Assembly: GCA_963678565.1 (NCBI GenBank)
Contig: OY782875.1
Coordinates: 3,782,001-3,846,000 of the forward strand
Source: SKHV01 sp963678565
Lineage (GTDB): Bacteria > Bacteroidota > Bacteroidia > Bacteroidales > Prolixibacteraceae
Direction: 5' to 3'
DNA length: 64,000 nt
Numbering within the stretch: the stretch's first letter is position 1; the number at the start of each line of letters is the position of its first letter. Position numbers and translations under genes: made by a program. Below, one piece after another: positions 9,649 to 22,591 of this stretch. The notes beneath the pieces are model-generated. The model was not told the origin of the DNA, made no database searches, and saw only the letters and a list, made by a program, of their open reading frames with translations.

Positions 9649-10464
9649 TTACCAACTTCCGCCGGCACCTCCGCCTCCGAAGCTTCCACCACCAAAACCA
9701 CCAAAGCTTCCAAAATTGCTTCCACCGCCAAATGATCCGCTCCCGCTACTAAAATCGTTAAACATTCCTGAATGATTGTGTCGATTTCCACTCATCATGC
9801 CCAATGCTAACCAAAATGGTAAACTACTACGATTTCCGTAGCTTGAAAACCGTCTACGATTTCGTCCAAATATTGAAAAAAGAACAACCATAATTATTAT
9901 TGGAATAATTCCAGCTCCACTTCCACCACGCTTATTCGCTTCGGCGTATTGCTGATAATTATACTCACCTTTAGTTAAGTCGATCAATACATTTGTTGCA
10001 CGATCAACCCCTTCAAAAAGGTTACCTTGTTTAAAAGCTGGGATCATTTCAACATCCACAATTTGTTTTGCAATAGCATCGGGCACAACGCCTTCTAATC
10101 CGTACCCAGGAGCAATAAATACTTGCCCATTACTTGTTGACGTTTTAGGCTTTACCAATACAACAATTCCATTGTTGAATTTAGCATCTCCAACGCCCCA
10201 TTTTTCACCTAATTCGAAAGCGTATGAAGCAGCATCACTTCCATTTAGGTCGGTTACAGTAACCACAGCAATCTGAGTTGAAGTATTTGCAAAAAAGTTT
10301 AATAATTTATTTTCAAGTGCTTGTTCTTGCTGGTTGCTCAATACATTGGCAAAATCATTTACCAAATGCTGTTCCTTTGGCTTTGCAACAACTTCTTGTG
10401 CATTCAAAGAAACCACAGTTCCCAACAGAAACATTAATAATACTATTTGATTAAGGAGTTTCAT
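9649..10464 (-). CDS. TPM-domain membrane protein with Gly/Ser-rich tail (YgcG-like)
   Basis: A signal peptide (MKLLNQIVLLMFLLG...SLNAQ) is followed by a TPM domain (about residues 28-155; LVNDFANVLSNQQEQALENKL, GWGVGDAKFNNGIVVLV-like core), one membrane helix (IIPIIIMVVLFSIFG) and a low-complexity tail rich in Gly, Ser and Phe. I place the start at ATG 10464, 271 codons, because the upstream extension to 10509 overlaps the preceding gene and lies before the signal peptide. Third gene of the lemA-TPM-TPM operon. TPM proteins are linked to membrane-protein or photosystem turnover in other organisms; the role here is open. Confidence 0.85.
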   Translation of the reverse strand: MKLLNQIVLLMFLLGTVVSLNAQEVVAKPKEQHLVNDFANVLSNQQEQALENKLLNFFANTSTQIAVVTVTDLNGSDAASYAFELGEKWGVGDAKFNNGIVVLVKPKTSTSNGQVFIAPGYGLEGVVPDAIAKQIVDVEMIPAFKQGNLFEGVDRATNVLIDLTKGEYNYQQYAEANKRGGSGAGIIPIIIMVVLFSIFGRNRRRFSSYGNRSSLPFWLALGMMSGNRHNHSGMFNDFSSGSGSFGGGSNFGSFGGFGGGSFGGGGAGGSW

Positions 10465-10474
10465 ATTTAATATT

Positions 10475-10915
10475 TTATTTTCCGAATGAAATTTCGTCTG
10501 ACAATTCATTTACATCATCGGTTTGATATGGGAAATACTTTTTCAATGCCAATCCCGCTTGAATGATTCCCACTGACAGGCCTTTTGCAATTTTTCCATC
10601 TTTGAAAAAATCGAGCATTAAGCTTTTAGTTTCATTCCAGAAATTATCTTCAATATGTTGATTGATACCTAAATCGCCAAGAATTGCAAATTTTTTATCT
10701 TCTATTGCTAAATAAAAAAGCACTCCATTTCGTAATTCAGTTTTATGCATATTTAGTTCAGAAAACCAATAAGCTGCTCTATCAAGCGGATCTTCTTTAC
10801 AACTAGATTCAATGTGTACTCGAATTTCTCCTGAGGTATTCAACTCAGCAGTTTCAATGGCATCAGTTATTTTCTTTTTGTCTTCTTTCGACAATTTATT
10901 AATTGGACTACTCAT
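10475..10915 (-). CDS. TPM-domain protein, cytosolic-type
   Basis: 146 aa without a signal peptide or membrane segment. It shows a TPM-like core: IETAELNTSGEIRVHIES, then FYLAIEDKKFAILGDLGINQHI. Middle gene of the lemA operon, 23 bp after lemA and 10 bp before the second TPM gene. The gene order lemA-TPM-TPM is common in Bacteroidota; the function is not established. Confidence 0.85.
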   Translation of the reverse strand: MSSPINKLSKEDKKKITDAIETAELNTSGEIRVHIESSCKEDPLDRAAYWFSELNMHKTELRNGVLFYLAIEDKKFAILGDLGINQHIEDNFWNETKSLMLDFFKDGKIAKGLSVGIIQAGLALKKYFPYQTDDVNELSDEISFGK

Positions 10916-10938
10916 GTAATTTCTATTAATTTAATAAT

Positions 10939-11529
10939 CTAAAACTTAACTTCAGGCGCTTTTTCTGCTCCAGCAACAGCTTCAAAATAGGCCTTTCTTT
11001 CAAAACCCATAATTCCAGCATATATTGTCTGTGGAAACTTCCGAATATAAGTATTATACGATCTGGCACTTTCATTAAACTTTCGGCGCTCTACCGATAT
11101 TCTATTTTCAGTACCTTCCAATTGCGCTTGTAGGTTCATAAAGTTTTGATTAGCCTTTAAATCTGGATATCTTTCCATAACGACCATCAGTTTTCCAAGT
11201 GCAGAAGAGAGACCTGACTGAGCTGCTTCGTATTTCTGAAGTGCACTAGCATCAAGGTTTTCAGGATTAATATTAACAGAAGTTGCTTTTGAGCGAGCTT
11301 CAATTACACCCTCAAGTGTTTCTCTCTCATGTTCAGCATATCCTTTTACGGTATTTACTAAATTGGGGATTAAATCAGCTCTACGCTGATAAACATTTTC
11401 AACTTGCGACCATTGTGATACTACAGTTTCATCCATATTTACCATCGTATTATAGGACGATCGAAAATTTAAGGAAACGAGTAATACAATAACTACTACG
11501 ACAATAAGTGATATTCTTGATTTTTTCAT
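10939..11529 (-). CDS. lemA: LemA family protein
   Basis: 196 aa with one N-terminal membrane anchor (ISLIVVVVIVLLVSLNF), followed by a helical domain with LemA signatures: YNTMVNMDETVVSQWSQVEN, YQRRADLIPNLVNTVKGYA, and YNTYIRKFPQTIYAGIMGF near the C-terminus. First gene of the operon with two TPM proteins. The family is widespread but its molecular role is unknown. Confidence 0.93.
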   Translation of the reverse strand: MKKSRISLIVVVVIVLLVSLNFRSSYNTMVNMDETVVSQWSQVENVYQRRADLIPNLVNTVKGYAEHERETLEGVIEARSKATSVNINPENLDASALQKYEAAQSGLSSALGKLMVVMERYPDLKANQNFMNLQAQLEGTENRISVERRKFNESARSYNTYIRKFPQTIYAGIMGFERKAYFEAVAGAEKAPEVKF

Positions 11530-11762
11530 TGTTAATTTATTTTTTGTACAAATTCATACTATTTCAATCACGATTTAAACACTAATCGGTTAATGTTAGA
11601 AATTTACCGATAACCTTATCGCTACAAAATTCAATCCAATCAATAAAATATGACAGAATAGCACAAACAAGCTTTGTTTATGGGGAAATCAACTAATTTT
11701 AACGTAAAAGCTTCAATAATAGAATCAATTAGCTTCAAGAGGGTAATGACACACTTTCCGAA

Positions 11763-13373
11763 TTAGAAAGTTTCTTTTATCTGTTTTTCTGCTTGATCAA
11801 CCGTTCGGAAAATAAATAAACTATAGAAAAAAGTAAAGAAAGCTAAGCCCATATGTGTTTCCCAAATATTATCGCCAAGGTTTGCAACAAGAAATATAAC
11901 TAGGAAGCTAAAATGAATATAATTCCGATAAAGTTTAAGTTTTATAAAGGGATACAGTACTACAAATAATATCCAAGCAGTACCAACAACACCAAACCTA
12001 ATTAAATAAGTTAGATACTGCAAATGCGGAATTCCTACTAATTTATCTCGTAAGTTAGAATTAGAAATTTCTTTCGCATATAAACCAGCTTTCTTATCGT
12101 TTGCACTTCCATATCCAAAGATCGGTTTTTCTTTGATGCTTATTATGGCAAGTTTTACTTGTTCAATGCGCTGCATCAATGATTTATTATTCGGATTATC
12201 AGTTCGTTTGTACTCATCAATCTCCCAAATTGTCTCATAAATTCGTGCATATAACAATTTTGTATTATCTGCATAAATCCAATTTACGACCCCCATTTCA
12301 ACTTTATGAATATCAGCATCAGTCATCTGAGAAATACCTTCTGCATCCTTTCTTAATCCTTTACTGGTCATATACCGCAATAAAACATTATAAACCCGAT
12401 TATTATTTTCACAAAGTCCATTAATGTCATATTTACTTCGTTTATTCCATTGTTCTTTTAATTCGGGAAAGCATATAAAACGAAATACATAATTCCCATT
12501 CTCTTTTAAATCATTATTGAAATTATGGGTGTAGTAATTACCTTCTGCGGTCTTTTCCACCTTTTCAGCCTCAGTAAGTTCTTCTACATTGTAAAAAGCT
12601 TTATACACATTAACCACATACAATGTAGGAGCCATAGCAAAGCCAATAAATAAAAGTACATAAGCCACTTTTAACACTTTGCGTTTACTATAGATTCCCC
12701 CCCAAATAAAGAGAGCATTTACAAGAAAATAAAGAGAAATAACCCCAATTAGCGAACGAACAATTACAAAAACAAACAATAGCCACAAAATTATAATCAG
12801 ATAAAGAATTCTTTCGTAATTATTTAAGTAATTAAACTTAAAAAATATTTGATGCGAAATTACTACGATTGCAAAAACAATCATCAAAGAATACGAGATA
12901 TGCGATATCGTAGAGATTTCTCGATAATTATCAAATGCAGAATAGTCACTATTAAAAAAATTATAAAATGTATTTACTGAAAGAATTAATAAAGAAATTA
13001 GAAATGCCTTGAAAATCGTGCGTAATTGATAATTTGAGATTCTGCGTTGCGATCCCATAACCAAAGGTACAACTAGCCAAAAGACACTTTTTTTTAATAA
13101 ATACCCTATTCTAAATATATCATTTGTGAACAATATTCCTGAAAAGTATAGTAATACAATACTTGAAAATAAGAGAATTGGTTTCACCTTATCTGATGAG
13201 GAAAACTGATCCTTTCGTACTGTTGAAACAAAGAAAATAGAGTATAAACCTATAACAATGCTAATAAATGCTTCGGAATAAGTTAATGAAGCTGCAAAGA
13301 AAAGATGCAAAAGGAAAAATATTTGAGCTTCATTACGAATGGCCCAGCTTCTATATCTCCTAAATACACTCAT
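11763..13373 (-). CDS. O-antigen ligase/polymerase-like membrane protein
   Basis: A 536-aa inner-membrane protein with about ten hydrophobic segments and one large non-membrane loop between about residues 255 and 440, the layout of Wzy_C/WaaL O-antigen ligases. The loop contains EKPIFGYGSANDKKAG followed by HLQYLTYLIRFGVVGTAWIL, matching the family's G-x-G followed by H-N/H-x-x-x-L pattern. No other polysaccharide genes are adjacent, so whether it ligates O-antigen or another glycan cannot be told. Transcribed alone just downstream of the rRNA terminator. Confidence 0.75.
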   Translation of the reverse strand: MSVFRRYRSWAIRNEAQIFFLLHLFFAASLTYSEAFISIVIGLYSIFFVSTVRKDQFSSSDKVKPILLFSSIVLLYFSGILFTNDIFRIGYLLKKSVFWLVVPLVMGSQRRISNYQLRTIFKAFLISLLILSVNTFYNFFNSDYSAFDNYREISTISHISYSLMIVFAIVVISHQIFFKFNYLNNYERILYLIIILWLLFVFVIVRSLIGVISLYFLVNALFIWGGIYSKRKVLKVAYVLLFIGFAMAPTLYVVNVYKAFYNVEELTEAEKVEKTAEGNYYTHNFNNDLKENGNYVFRFICFPELKEQWNKRSKYDINGLCENNNRVYNVLLRYMTSKGLRKDAEGISQMTDADIHKVEMGVVNWIYADNTKLLYARIYETIWEIDEYKRTDNPNNKSLMQRIEQVKLAIISIKEKPIFGYGSANDKKAGLYAKEISNSNLRDKLVGIPHLQYLTYLIRFGVVGTAWILFVVLYPFIKLKLYRNYIHFSFLVIFLVANLGDNIWETHMGLAFFTFFYSLFIFRTVDQAEKQIKETF

Positions 13374-13437
13374 CTAACAATATTACAAAAAAGGGATTGT
13401 AAATAATAATCAATAAGCCAAATATCGATAAAATAAA

Positions 13438-13464
13438 AAAGCCCGACTCTTAAGAATCGGGCTT
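13438..13464 (-). terminator. rRNA operon terminator
   Basis: A GC-rich hairpin (GCCCGA...TCGGGC, with an inner TCTT/AAGA extension) lies just after the 5S gene and is followed on the minus strand by a T-rich run. This is a standard intrinsic terminator closing the rRNA operon. Confidence 0.85.
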
Positions 13465-13473
13465 TGAAAAAGT

Positions 13474-13583
13474 TGGCGGCGACCTACTCTCCCACATTTC
13501 TGCAGTACCATCGGCGCTGTTGGGCTTAACTTCTCTGTTCGGTATGGGAAGAGGTGGAACCCCAACGCTAAAACCACCTAAAT
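13474..13583 (-). rRNA. rrf: 5S ribosomal RNA
   Basis: Reverse-complement 5S signatures are clear: the gene's 3' part reads as GGCGGCGACCTACTCTCCCA on the plus strand, and the CGGTATGGGAAGAGGTGG segment is also present. It lies about 80 bp downstream of 23S and directly before the terminator. End points are approximate to a few bases. Confidence 0.93.
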
Positions 13584-13662
13584 CTTTTAGATGATTAAAC
13601 GTTTAAGTTTAATATCAATATTTTTTTGACAAATCGGAAAAAAATCACAACAACTAAAGTCA

Positions 13663-16492
<2,830 letters not shown>

Positions 16493-16722
16493 AACTCGTA
16501 ATGAGTTCGTATTCCTAAAGCAATTTTATTTGTTGTGATTTTACTTTTTTCCAATATGTCAAAGATCGTTAAAGCCTGTTACAGCTTATAGTAGTTACAA
16601 AGAGAATCGAACTCTTCACGCAATGTGAACCATCGTAACTTTTTGATTTCTTGATTCGTTAATCAATAATCTTTCAATAATTTTCTGTGTTTGAACGTCG
16701 ACTTTTTTTAGTCTCTCTCTTA

Positions 16723-16799
16723 TGGTGGAGAATATCGGAGTCGAACCGATGACCTCTTGAATGCAAATCAAGCGCTCTAGCCAACTGAGCTAATCCCCC
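16723..16799 (-). tRNA. tRNA-Ala (anticodon TGC)
   Basis: 77-nt cloverleaf read on the minus strand: acceptor GGGGGAT / ATTCTCC, anticodon stem CTTGA/TCAAG around a TTTGCAT loop, T loop TTCGACT, with an encoded CCA. It lies in the 16S-23S spacer, 3' of tRNA-Ile. Confidence 0.97.
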
Positions 16800-16843
16800 A
16801 AAATCTTAATCAATAACGCTATCGTTATCAACTTTCATTATAG

Positions 16844-16920
16844 TGGTAGTCCCGCCCAGATTTGAACTGGGGACCTCTACATTATCAGTGTAGCGCTCTA
16901 ACCAGCTGAGCTACGAGACT
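16844..16920 (-). tRNA. tRNA-Ile (anticodon GAT)
   Basis: 77-nt cloverleaf read on the minus strand: acceptor AGTCTCG / CGGGACT, anticodon stem CTACA/TGTAG around a CTGATAA loop, T loop TTCAAAT, with an encoded CCA. The Ile-Ala pair in the spacer is the usual arrangement. Confidence 0.97.
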
Positions 16921-16932
16921 GTCCTTAAGACT

Positions 16933-16960
16933 CAAGTATCAAGTACCAAGTATCAAGATT
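16933..16960. repeat. Heptameric tandem repeat in the 16S-tRNA-Ile spacer
   Basis: Four adjacent 7-mers read CAAGTAT, CAAGTAC, CAAGTAT, CAAGATT. Partly inverted copies (CTTGCAT, CTTGATT) follow at about 16971-16985, so the spacer RNA could fold into a hairpin here. Confidence 0.7.
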
Positions 16961-17083
16961 CTATCTTTATCTTGCATCTTGATTCTGTAATTCTTAATCT
17001 TCAATCTCTTGTTTATATAATTAAAAAAAGAACAGTCAAACTAACTAAATTTTGTCGAGCATAATTGTTTTATCAAGGCTCCA

Positions 17084-18607
<1,524 letters not shown>

Positions 18608-18737
18608 TAATTATAAAGTTTTAAATATCCTTTGCGCTCGATAAAACTCTCTCTAAAATTCTAGTCGGTGCTTGACTTGTTCTTTTTTTTCAATATCTCA
18701 ATGAACTTCGTTCTCTTTTGTAGTATTTCTTAACTCT

Positions 18738-19242
18738 AAAAGCGGCTGCAAAGATAAGTAAACTTATTCTCACATTCCAAACTTTTTTGAAGTTTTTTTT
18801 GAAAAAATTTTCAATCCTCAATTTCTTCGCTTTCTCCGATTATTACTACAACCTGCGAGTTGTTCTAACAATCTGTCGAGATCACTTAAAATCTCCTAAA
18901 AATCCCTCTCAATACTCTCAATGAACTTGCTTTGTTTTTCAAAGCGGGTGCAAATGAATAAGCTTTTTTTTAATCCTCCAAATAATTTCTAATTTATTTT
19001 GAAAGTTTTTTTTCAGAAGCTAAACTTCTAAATTTTAAATCCAGCATTTTTCTTTGAACCTTGCCCCTGTTTCCAAAAGCGGATGCAAATAAAATACCTT
19101 TTTCCTTCCAATCCAAATATTTTCTGAAATATTTTTTAGGCCTCTCATGACCCTCGGATAAACAATACTTTTTCTCTTTGAACTTCGCCCCGTTTCTCTC
19201 AAAGCGGCTGCAAAGAAATGCTCTTTTTATTTACATTCCAAA
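18738..19242 (-). promoter_or_regulatory. Four tandem rRNA promoters
   Basis: Four repeats of one promoter unit precede 16S. Each has, on the minus strand, a TTTGG -33 element, a 20-21 bp spacer, a -7 element ending in TTTG, and a conserved GCA(G/C/T)CCGCTTT start region. The -7 boxes lie at 18749-18756 (TATCTTTG, perfect), 18951-18958, 19086-19093 and 19211-19218; their -33 CAAA complements lie at 18778-18781, 18979-18982, 19114-19117 and 19239-19242. Each unit is followed by an AAGTTCA- or AGGTTCA-type motif. Only the unit closest to 16S is a perfect TAnnTTTG match. The rest of the 974-bp gap between 16S and nifV holds no gene that I can see. Confidence 0.75.
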
Positions 19243-19504
19243 CCTTTTTAAACCTTTTTTTCAATCCATCACAAACACTAACACTCATCTTGCTGATACC
19301 TTGTGCCTTATTTATTAATATTTTTTTGAAAACTAGTGGCACTTTTTATTAGTAAGAGTCAAAACGGGACAGTAAGTTATCGTATTTCGATTCCAATTTT
19401 AATTTTAAAAACCTTCAATAATTTGAAAATAGAATGAAAAATATTCTAAATAAAAACAAGCTTAAATTACATTTTTAAATATCCCATATATTATATTGTA
19501 TACC

Positions 19505-19547
19505 CACAGAAAATAAAAAACGCCTGTCGGAGAGACAGACGCTTTTT
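19505..19547 (-). terminator. Terminator of the nif operon
   Basis: A hairpin (CGCCTGTC / GACAGACG, one mismatch) lies 35 bp after the nifV stop and is followed on the minus strand by a T run. It would separate the nif transcript from the rRNA promoters downstream. Confidence 0.8.
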
Positions 19548-19581
19548 TCTTACGTTGATATTGTCGGCTAAAAACAATGCG

Positions 19582-20778
19582 TTAAAGCTTTTTTAAATAT
19601 GATGATTTATAGTTAGTCAATTTATTACTCTCTTTGGTTGATTTCGAAAAGTGCTTTTTATACATCCTAATTATATCGTTCTCTGTAATTCCTTTGCCAG
19701 AGAACTTCTCGGCCGATTTAATTTCACTCATTAAAATCTCAACAATTGCTTCATCGCATGATAGTTTTTTTGCTGATAAAACGGCTTTCACTGCCGCACT
19801 TCCTGAATGTTTGCCAAAAACAAATCGTTTATGTACTCCTAAATCTTCAGGATTAAATGGCTGATACGTTTTTTCATCAACCAATAAACTTCGTGTATGA
19901 ATCCCAGATTCGTGGGTAAAACACATTTCGCCATTAAAAGGCTTTGATTCATGAATTGGTCTTTTTGATTGCACCGAAACAAAATTTGAAATCACCTGTA
20001 GTGCTTTTTTATCAATCTCTAATTTTAACCCCTCTGAATATTCCAATGCAATTACTAATTCTTCGATGGGGGTATTTCCACAACGCTCTCCCAAACCGTT
20101 GATTGTTCCGCTTACCAAGTCGGCACCAGCAACAATAGCTGCCAATCCGTTTGCATTTGCCATTCCTAAATCGTTATGCCCATGAAACTCAAATTCCAAA
20201 TCGGTAAATTCATTCACCAATAGACTTATTAATTGATGCGTAGAAAATGGATTTAGAATTCCAACGGTGTCAGCAATCCGAATTCGTTTCACCTTTGGGT
20301 ATTTCTGAGCTGTTTTTATATATCTATTCAGGAATTCAGGTTCAGCTCTTGAAGCATCTTGTGCTCCCAAAGCAATAAAACCAAAATGCTCAGCTGCAAA
20401 CTTTAAACACTCGTGGAGCTGTTTAATCACCCAATCAGCATTTTTCCCAATCGCTTTCATTTGAACTTCGGAAACTGGTAATGACAAATTCACCATTTCA
20501 GCTCCCAATGAATAGGCAATTTTCAAATCTTCGATTTTTGCCCGACACCAAACAGAACGCTTTGCTTCAGGAAGGTCGAGCTCCATCATTTTGGCAATTG
20601 CTTGCTGCTCTTGAAATCCAATGGCTGGAGTTCCGATTTCAAAATCTCGAATTCCTGCGTCGTACAATGATTTCAGAATTTCGATTTTTGTTTCGGAAGA
20701 AAAAGCCACGCCCGGAGCCTGTTCTCCATCGCGCAATGTTGTATCGAGTATGCGAATATTTCTATTTGGATTAATCAT
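19582..20778 (-). CDS. nifV: Homocitrate synthase NifV
   Basis: Condenses acetyl-CoA and 2-oxoglutarate to homocitrate, the organic ligand of FeMo-co. It is an HMGL-like TIM barrel of 398 codons: the ILDTTLRDGEQAPGVAFS active-site strand near the N-terminus, FHGHNDLGMANANGLAAI with the metal-binding HxH motif, and GTINGLGERCGNTPIEEL. The start is ATG 20778; a TTG six bases upstream would add two residues. NifV rather than LeuA or 2-isopropylmalate synthase is favoured by its length and its place as last gene of the nif operon. A C-terminal AksA-like reading is the main alternative. Confidence 0.93.
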   Translation of the reverse strand: MINPNRNIRILDTTLRDGEQAPGVAFSSETKIEILKSLYDAGIRDFEIGTPAIGFQEQQAIAKMMELDLPEAKRSVWCRAKIEDLKIAYSLGAEMVNLSLPVSEVQMKAIGKNADWVIKQLHECLKFAAEHFGFIALGAQDASRAEPEFLNRYIKTAQKYPKVKRIRIADTVGILNPFSTHQLISLLVNEFTDLEFEFHGHNDLGMANANGLAAIVAGADLVSGTINGLGERCGNTPIEELVIALEYSEGLKLEIDKKALQVISNFVSVQSKRPIHESKPFNGEMCFTHESGIHTRSLLVDEKTYQPFNPEDLGVHKRFVFGKHSGSAAVKAVLSAKKLSCDEAIVEILMSEIKSAEKFSGKGITENDIIRMYKKHFSKSTKESNKLTNYKSSYLKKL

Positions 20779-20840
20779 ACACAATCAAATTTTAAACAAC
20801 TCCTGGCCCAACTCATAAGCCGGGAGTTGATCAATAATTT

Positions 20841-21149
20841 TTACTCACTAATAAGATACTCTTCACAAGATTCACCTTCTTCGATAGCATCTAATATTTC
20901 ATCGATTACTTCTTCGCTGTTTACATTTCCGTACCAATCGTTTTTTGGGTGAACAACCATTACTGGTCCTTGTTCGCAAACATTTAAACAAGCTGTACTT
21001 GAAACGGCGACATCTAAGCCACGGTCTGCACATTCTTCCATGATGTAAGGAATAAATTGAGCAGCGCCATTTTTATTACAGTATCCTTTTGCTTCTCCTG
21101 CAACACGATATGAGTTACAGACTAAAATGTGAATTTCTGGTTTTTTCAT
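20841..21149 (-). CDS. Thioredoxin-like [2Fe-2S] ferredoxin
   Basis: A 102-aa electron carrier of the clostridial-type [2Fe-2S] ferredoxin family. The likely cluster ligands are Cys11, Cys24, Cys54 and Cys58 (C-x12-C and C-x3-C); the C-terminus is acidic. In Clostridium pasteurianum and Azotobacter, proteins of this family are linked to nitrogenase and bind the MoFe protein. Between nifB and nifV on the same strand, it most likely serves nitrogenase or cofactor assembly; whether it donates electrons to NifH is not shown by the sequence. Confidence 0.88.
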   Translation of the reverse strand: MKKPEIHILVCNSYRVAGEAKGYCNKNGAAQFIPYIMEECADRGLDVAVSSTACLNVCEQGPVMVVHPKNDWYGNVNSEEVIDEILDAIEEGESCEEYLISE

Positions 21150-21186
21150 CTGTTAAAATTTTTTGATTTTATTTGATTGTGTTTGA

Positions 21187-22491
21187 TTAAGCGCATCCAG
21201 CACCACTCCCTGAACATCCAGAACCACACTTCTGCATATCGGAGCGGCTTAATGATCGAATTTCTTGTCCGTGATAAATTCCATTCAATCCCTCATCGAT
21301 TAAACCGGTCATTTCGACCACCTGAAGACCAAATTTCTTGGATAAGATTGCAGTTGGTTTTGGGCCAATACCTGCAACTAATATTCCGCGACAGTCGTTT
21401 AATATCTCGCCCAACTTCACCCAACGAGCATCGCCTTCGCCTGTTGATGGAGCCTGACGCTGCTCCACTAAGTTGTAGTTTCCATTCTCCCCTTCTTCGA
21501 AAATGTAGAAATAACCTGCTTCGCCTAAATGAAGGTTTACCATTAATCCTTCGTTTGATGCAACCGCAACTCGTTTGTTGTTGGCCGCTTTTCCTACTTG
21601 CAGATTTGCATAATAATTCAGCATTTCGTGTGTGTCGGAAAGATCTTTACCTAATAAACCTGCTGCATCGGCACGACAACGAGCGCAATGTGTCATTGGC
21701 TTCACATATTTTGCAACAATTTTCTTCAATTCAGCTAATTCGGCATGTGAAGGCTCTCTTTCACTTTCGAATGGAGTTCCTGCCACTGGTTTCAGCGGAA
21801 TTAGGTTCATTGTTGTTGCTCCAAATTTGCCTGCAACTTTTGCAATTTCTTCAATTTGATGGTCGTTGATTCCAGGAATCACAACAGTATTTATCTTTAC
21901 TACAAAATTGCGTTTACCTAATTCTTCTAAAGCTGCCATTTGCTTTTCGTGCATAATTTCGGCAGCTTGCTTTCCACGATACATTCTTTTATCGTAGCGA
22001 ACCCAGCTATATATTTTCTCCAACACATCGGTATCAACTCCATTGATTGTAAGTGTTACGTGGCTTACTCCAAATTTTTCAAGATCATCGATATAAGGAA
22101 GTACATCCAACCCATTGGTTGACAAACAAGGAATTAAATGAGGAACTTCTACACTCATTTTTTCCAAGGTTTCCATAACAACATCGGGTTGCGCAAATGC
22201 ATCACCAGGACCTGCAATACCAGCCACTGAGATATTGTCGTATTTTTCAGAAATATTGCGCATGTACTCTATGGCTTGATCGGGCTTTAAAAGAGTACTC
22301 GTAACTCCTGGGCGTGACTCGTTTACACAATCGTAATCGCGGTTACAATAGTTACATTGAATATTACACTTTGGTGCAATTGGTAAGTGTACTCTTCCAA
22401 ATTTTCCTTTAGCTTTTACATTAAAGCAAGGATGGTTGTTATTATCTTTAACCTTCGCTGTTTCTACTACTGGTGCAATTTTGAATGTCAT
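21187..22491 (-). CDS. nifB: FeMo-cofactor biosynthesis protein NifB
   Basis: Radical-SAM enzyme that makes NifB-co, the carbide-centred 8Fe core of FeMo-co. The CX3CX2C cluster is Cys42, Cys46 and Cys49 (PKCNIQCNYCNRDYDC), and a later HCARCRADAAGLLG carries ligands of an auxiliary cluster. The segment after about residue 305 is a NifX/NafY-like domain, giving the fused NifB form. The C-terminus is Cys/Gly/Ser-rich (MQKCGSGCSGSGAGCA). The start is ATG 22491; the in-frame upstream extension begins with TTG and repeats the MTFK motif. Confidence 0.97.
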   Translation of the reverse strand: MTFKIAPVVETAKVKDNNNHPCFNVKAKGKFGRVHLPIAPKCNIQCNYCNRDYDCVNESRPGVTSTLLKPDQAIEYMRNISEKYDNISVAGIAGPGDAFAQPDVVMETLEKMSVEVPHLIPCLSTNGLDVLPYIDDLEKFGVSHVTLTINGVDTDVLEKIYSWVRYDKRMYRGKQAAEIMHEKQMAALEELGKRNFVVKINTVVIPGINDHQIEEIAKVAGKFGATTMNLIPLKPVAGTPFESEREPSHAELAELKKIVAKYVKPMTHCARCRADAAGLLGKDLSDTHEMLNYYANLQVGKAANNKRVAVASNEGLMVNLHLGEAGYFYIFEEGENGNYNLVEQRQAPSTGEGDARWVKLGEILNDCRGILVAGIGPKPTAILSKKFGLQVVEMTGLIDEGLNGIYHGQEIRSLSRSDMQKCGSGCSGSGAGCA

Positions 22492-22591
22492 AGTATTTAA
22501 TTTTTTCTTGTTTTCCTTAAAAGTCAATCACCTGACTAATTATCTCACTTTAATGTTGCTCAATCGAAAAATTTCGAAAATGAATGAGCCC

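Noticed and set aside
9649..9775. Proline-rich 67-codon frame on the plus strand at 9572-9775
   Set aside because: It is the complement of the Gly/Ser-rich tail of the TPM protein; the proline-rich translation is a strand artefact.
21177..21869. A 230-codon plus-strand frame opposite nifB
   Set aside because: It is antisense to a firmly identified gene, has no recognisable protein features and reflects the composition of the complementary strand.
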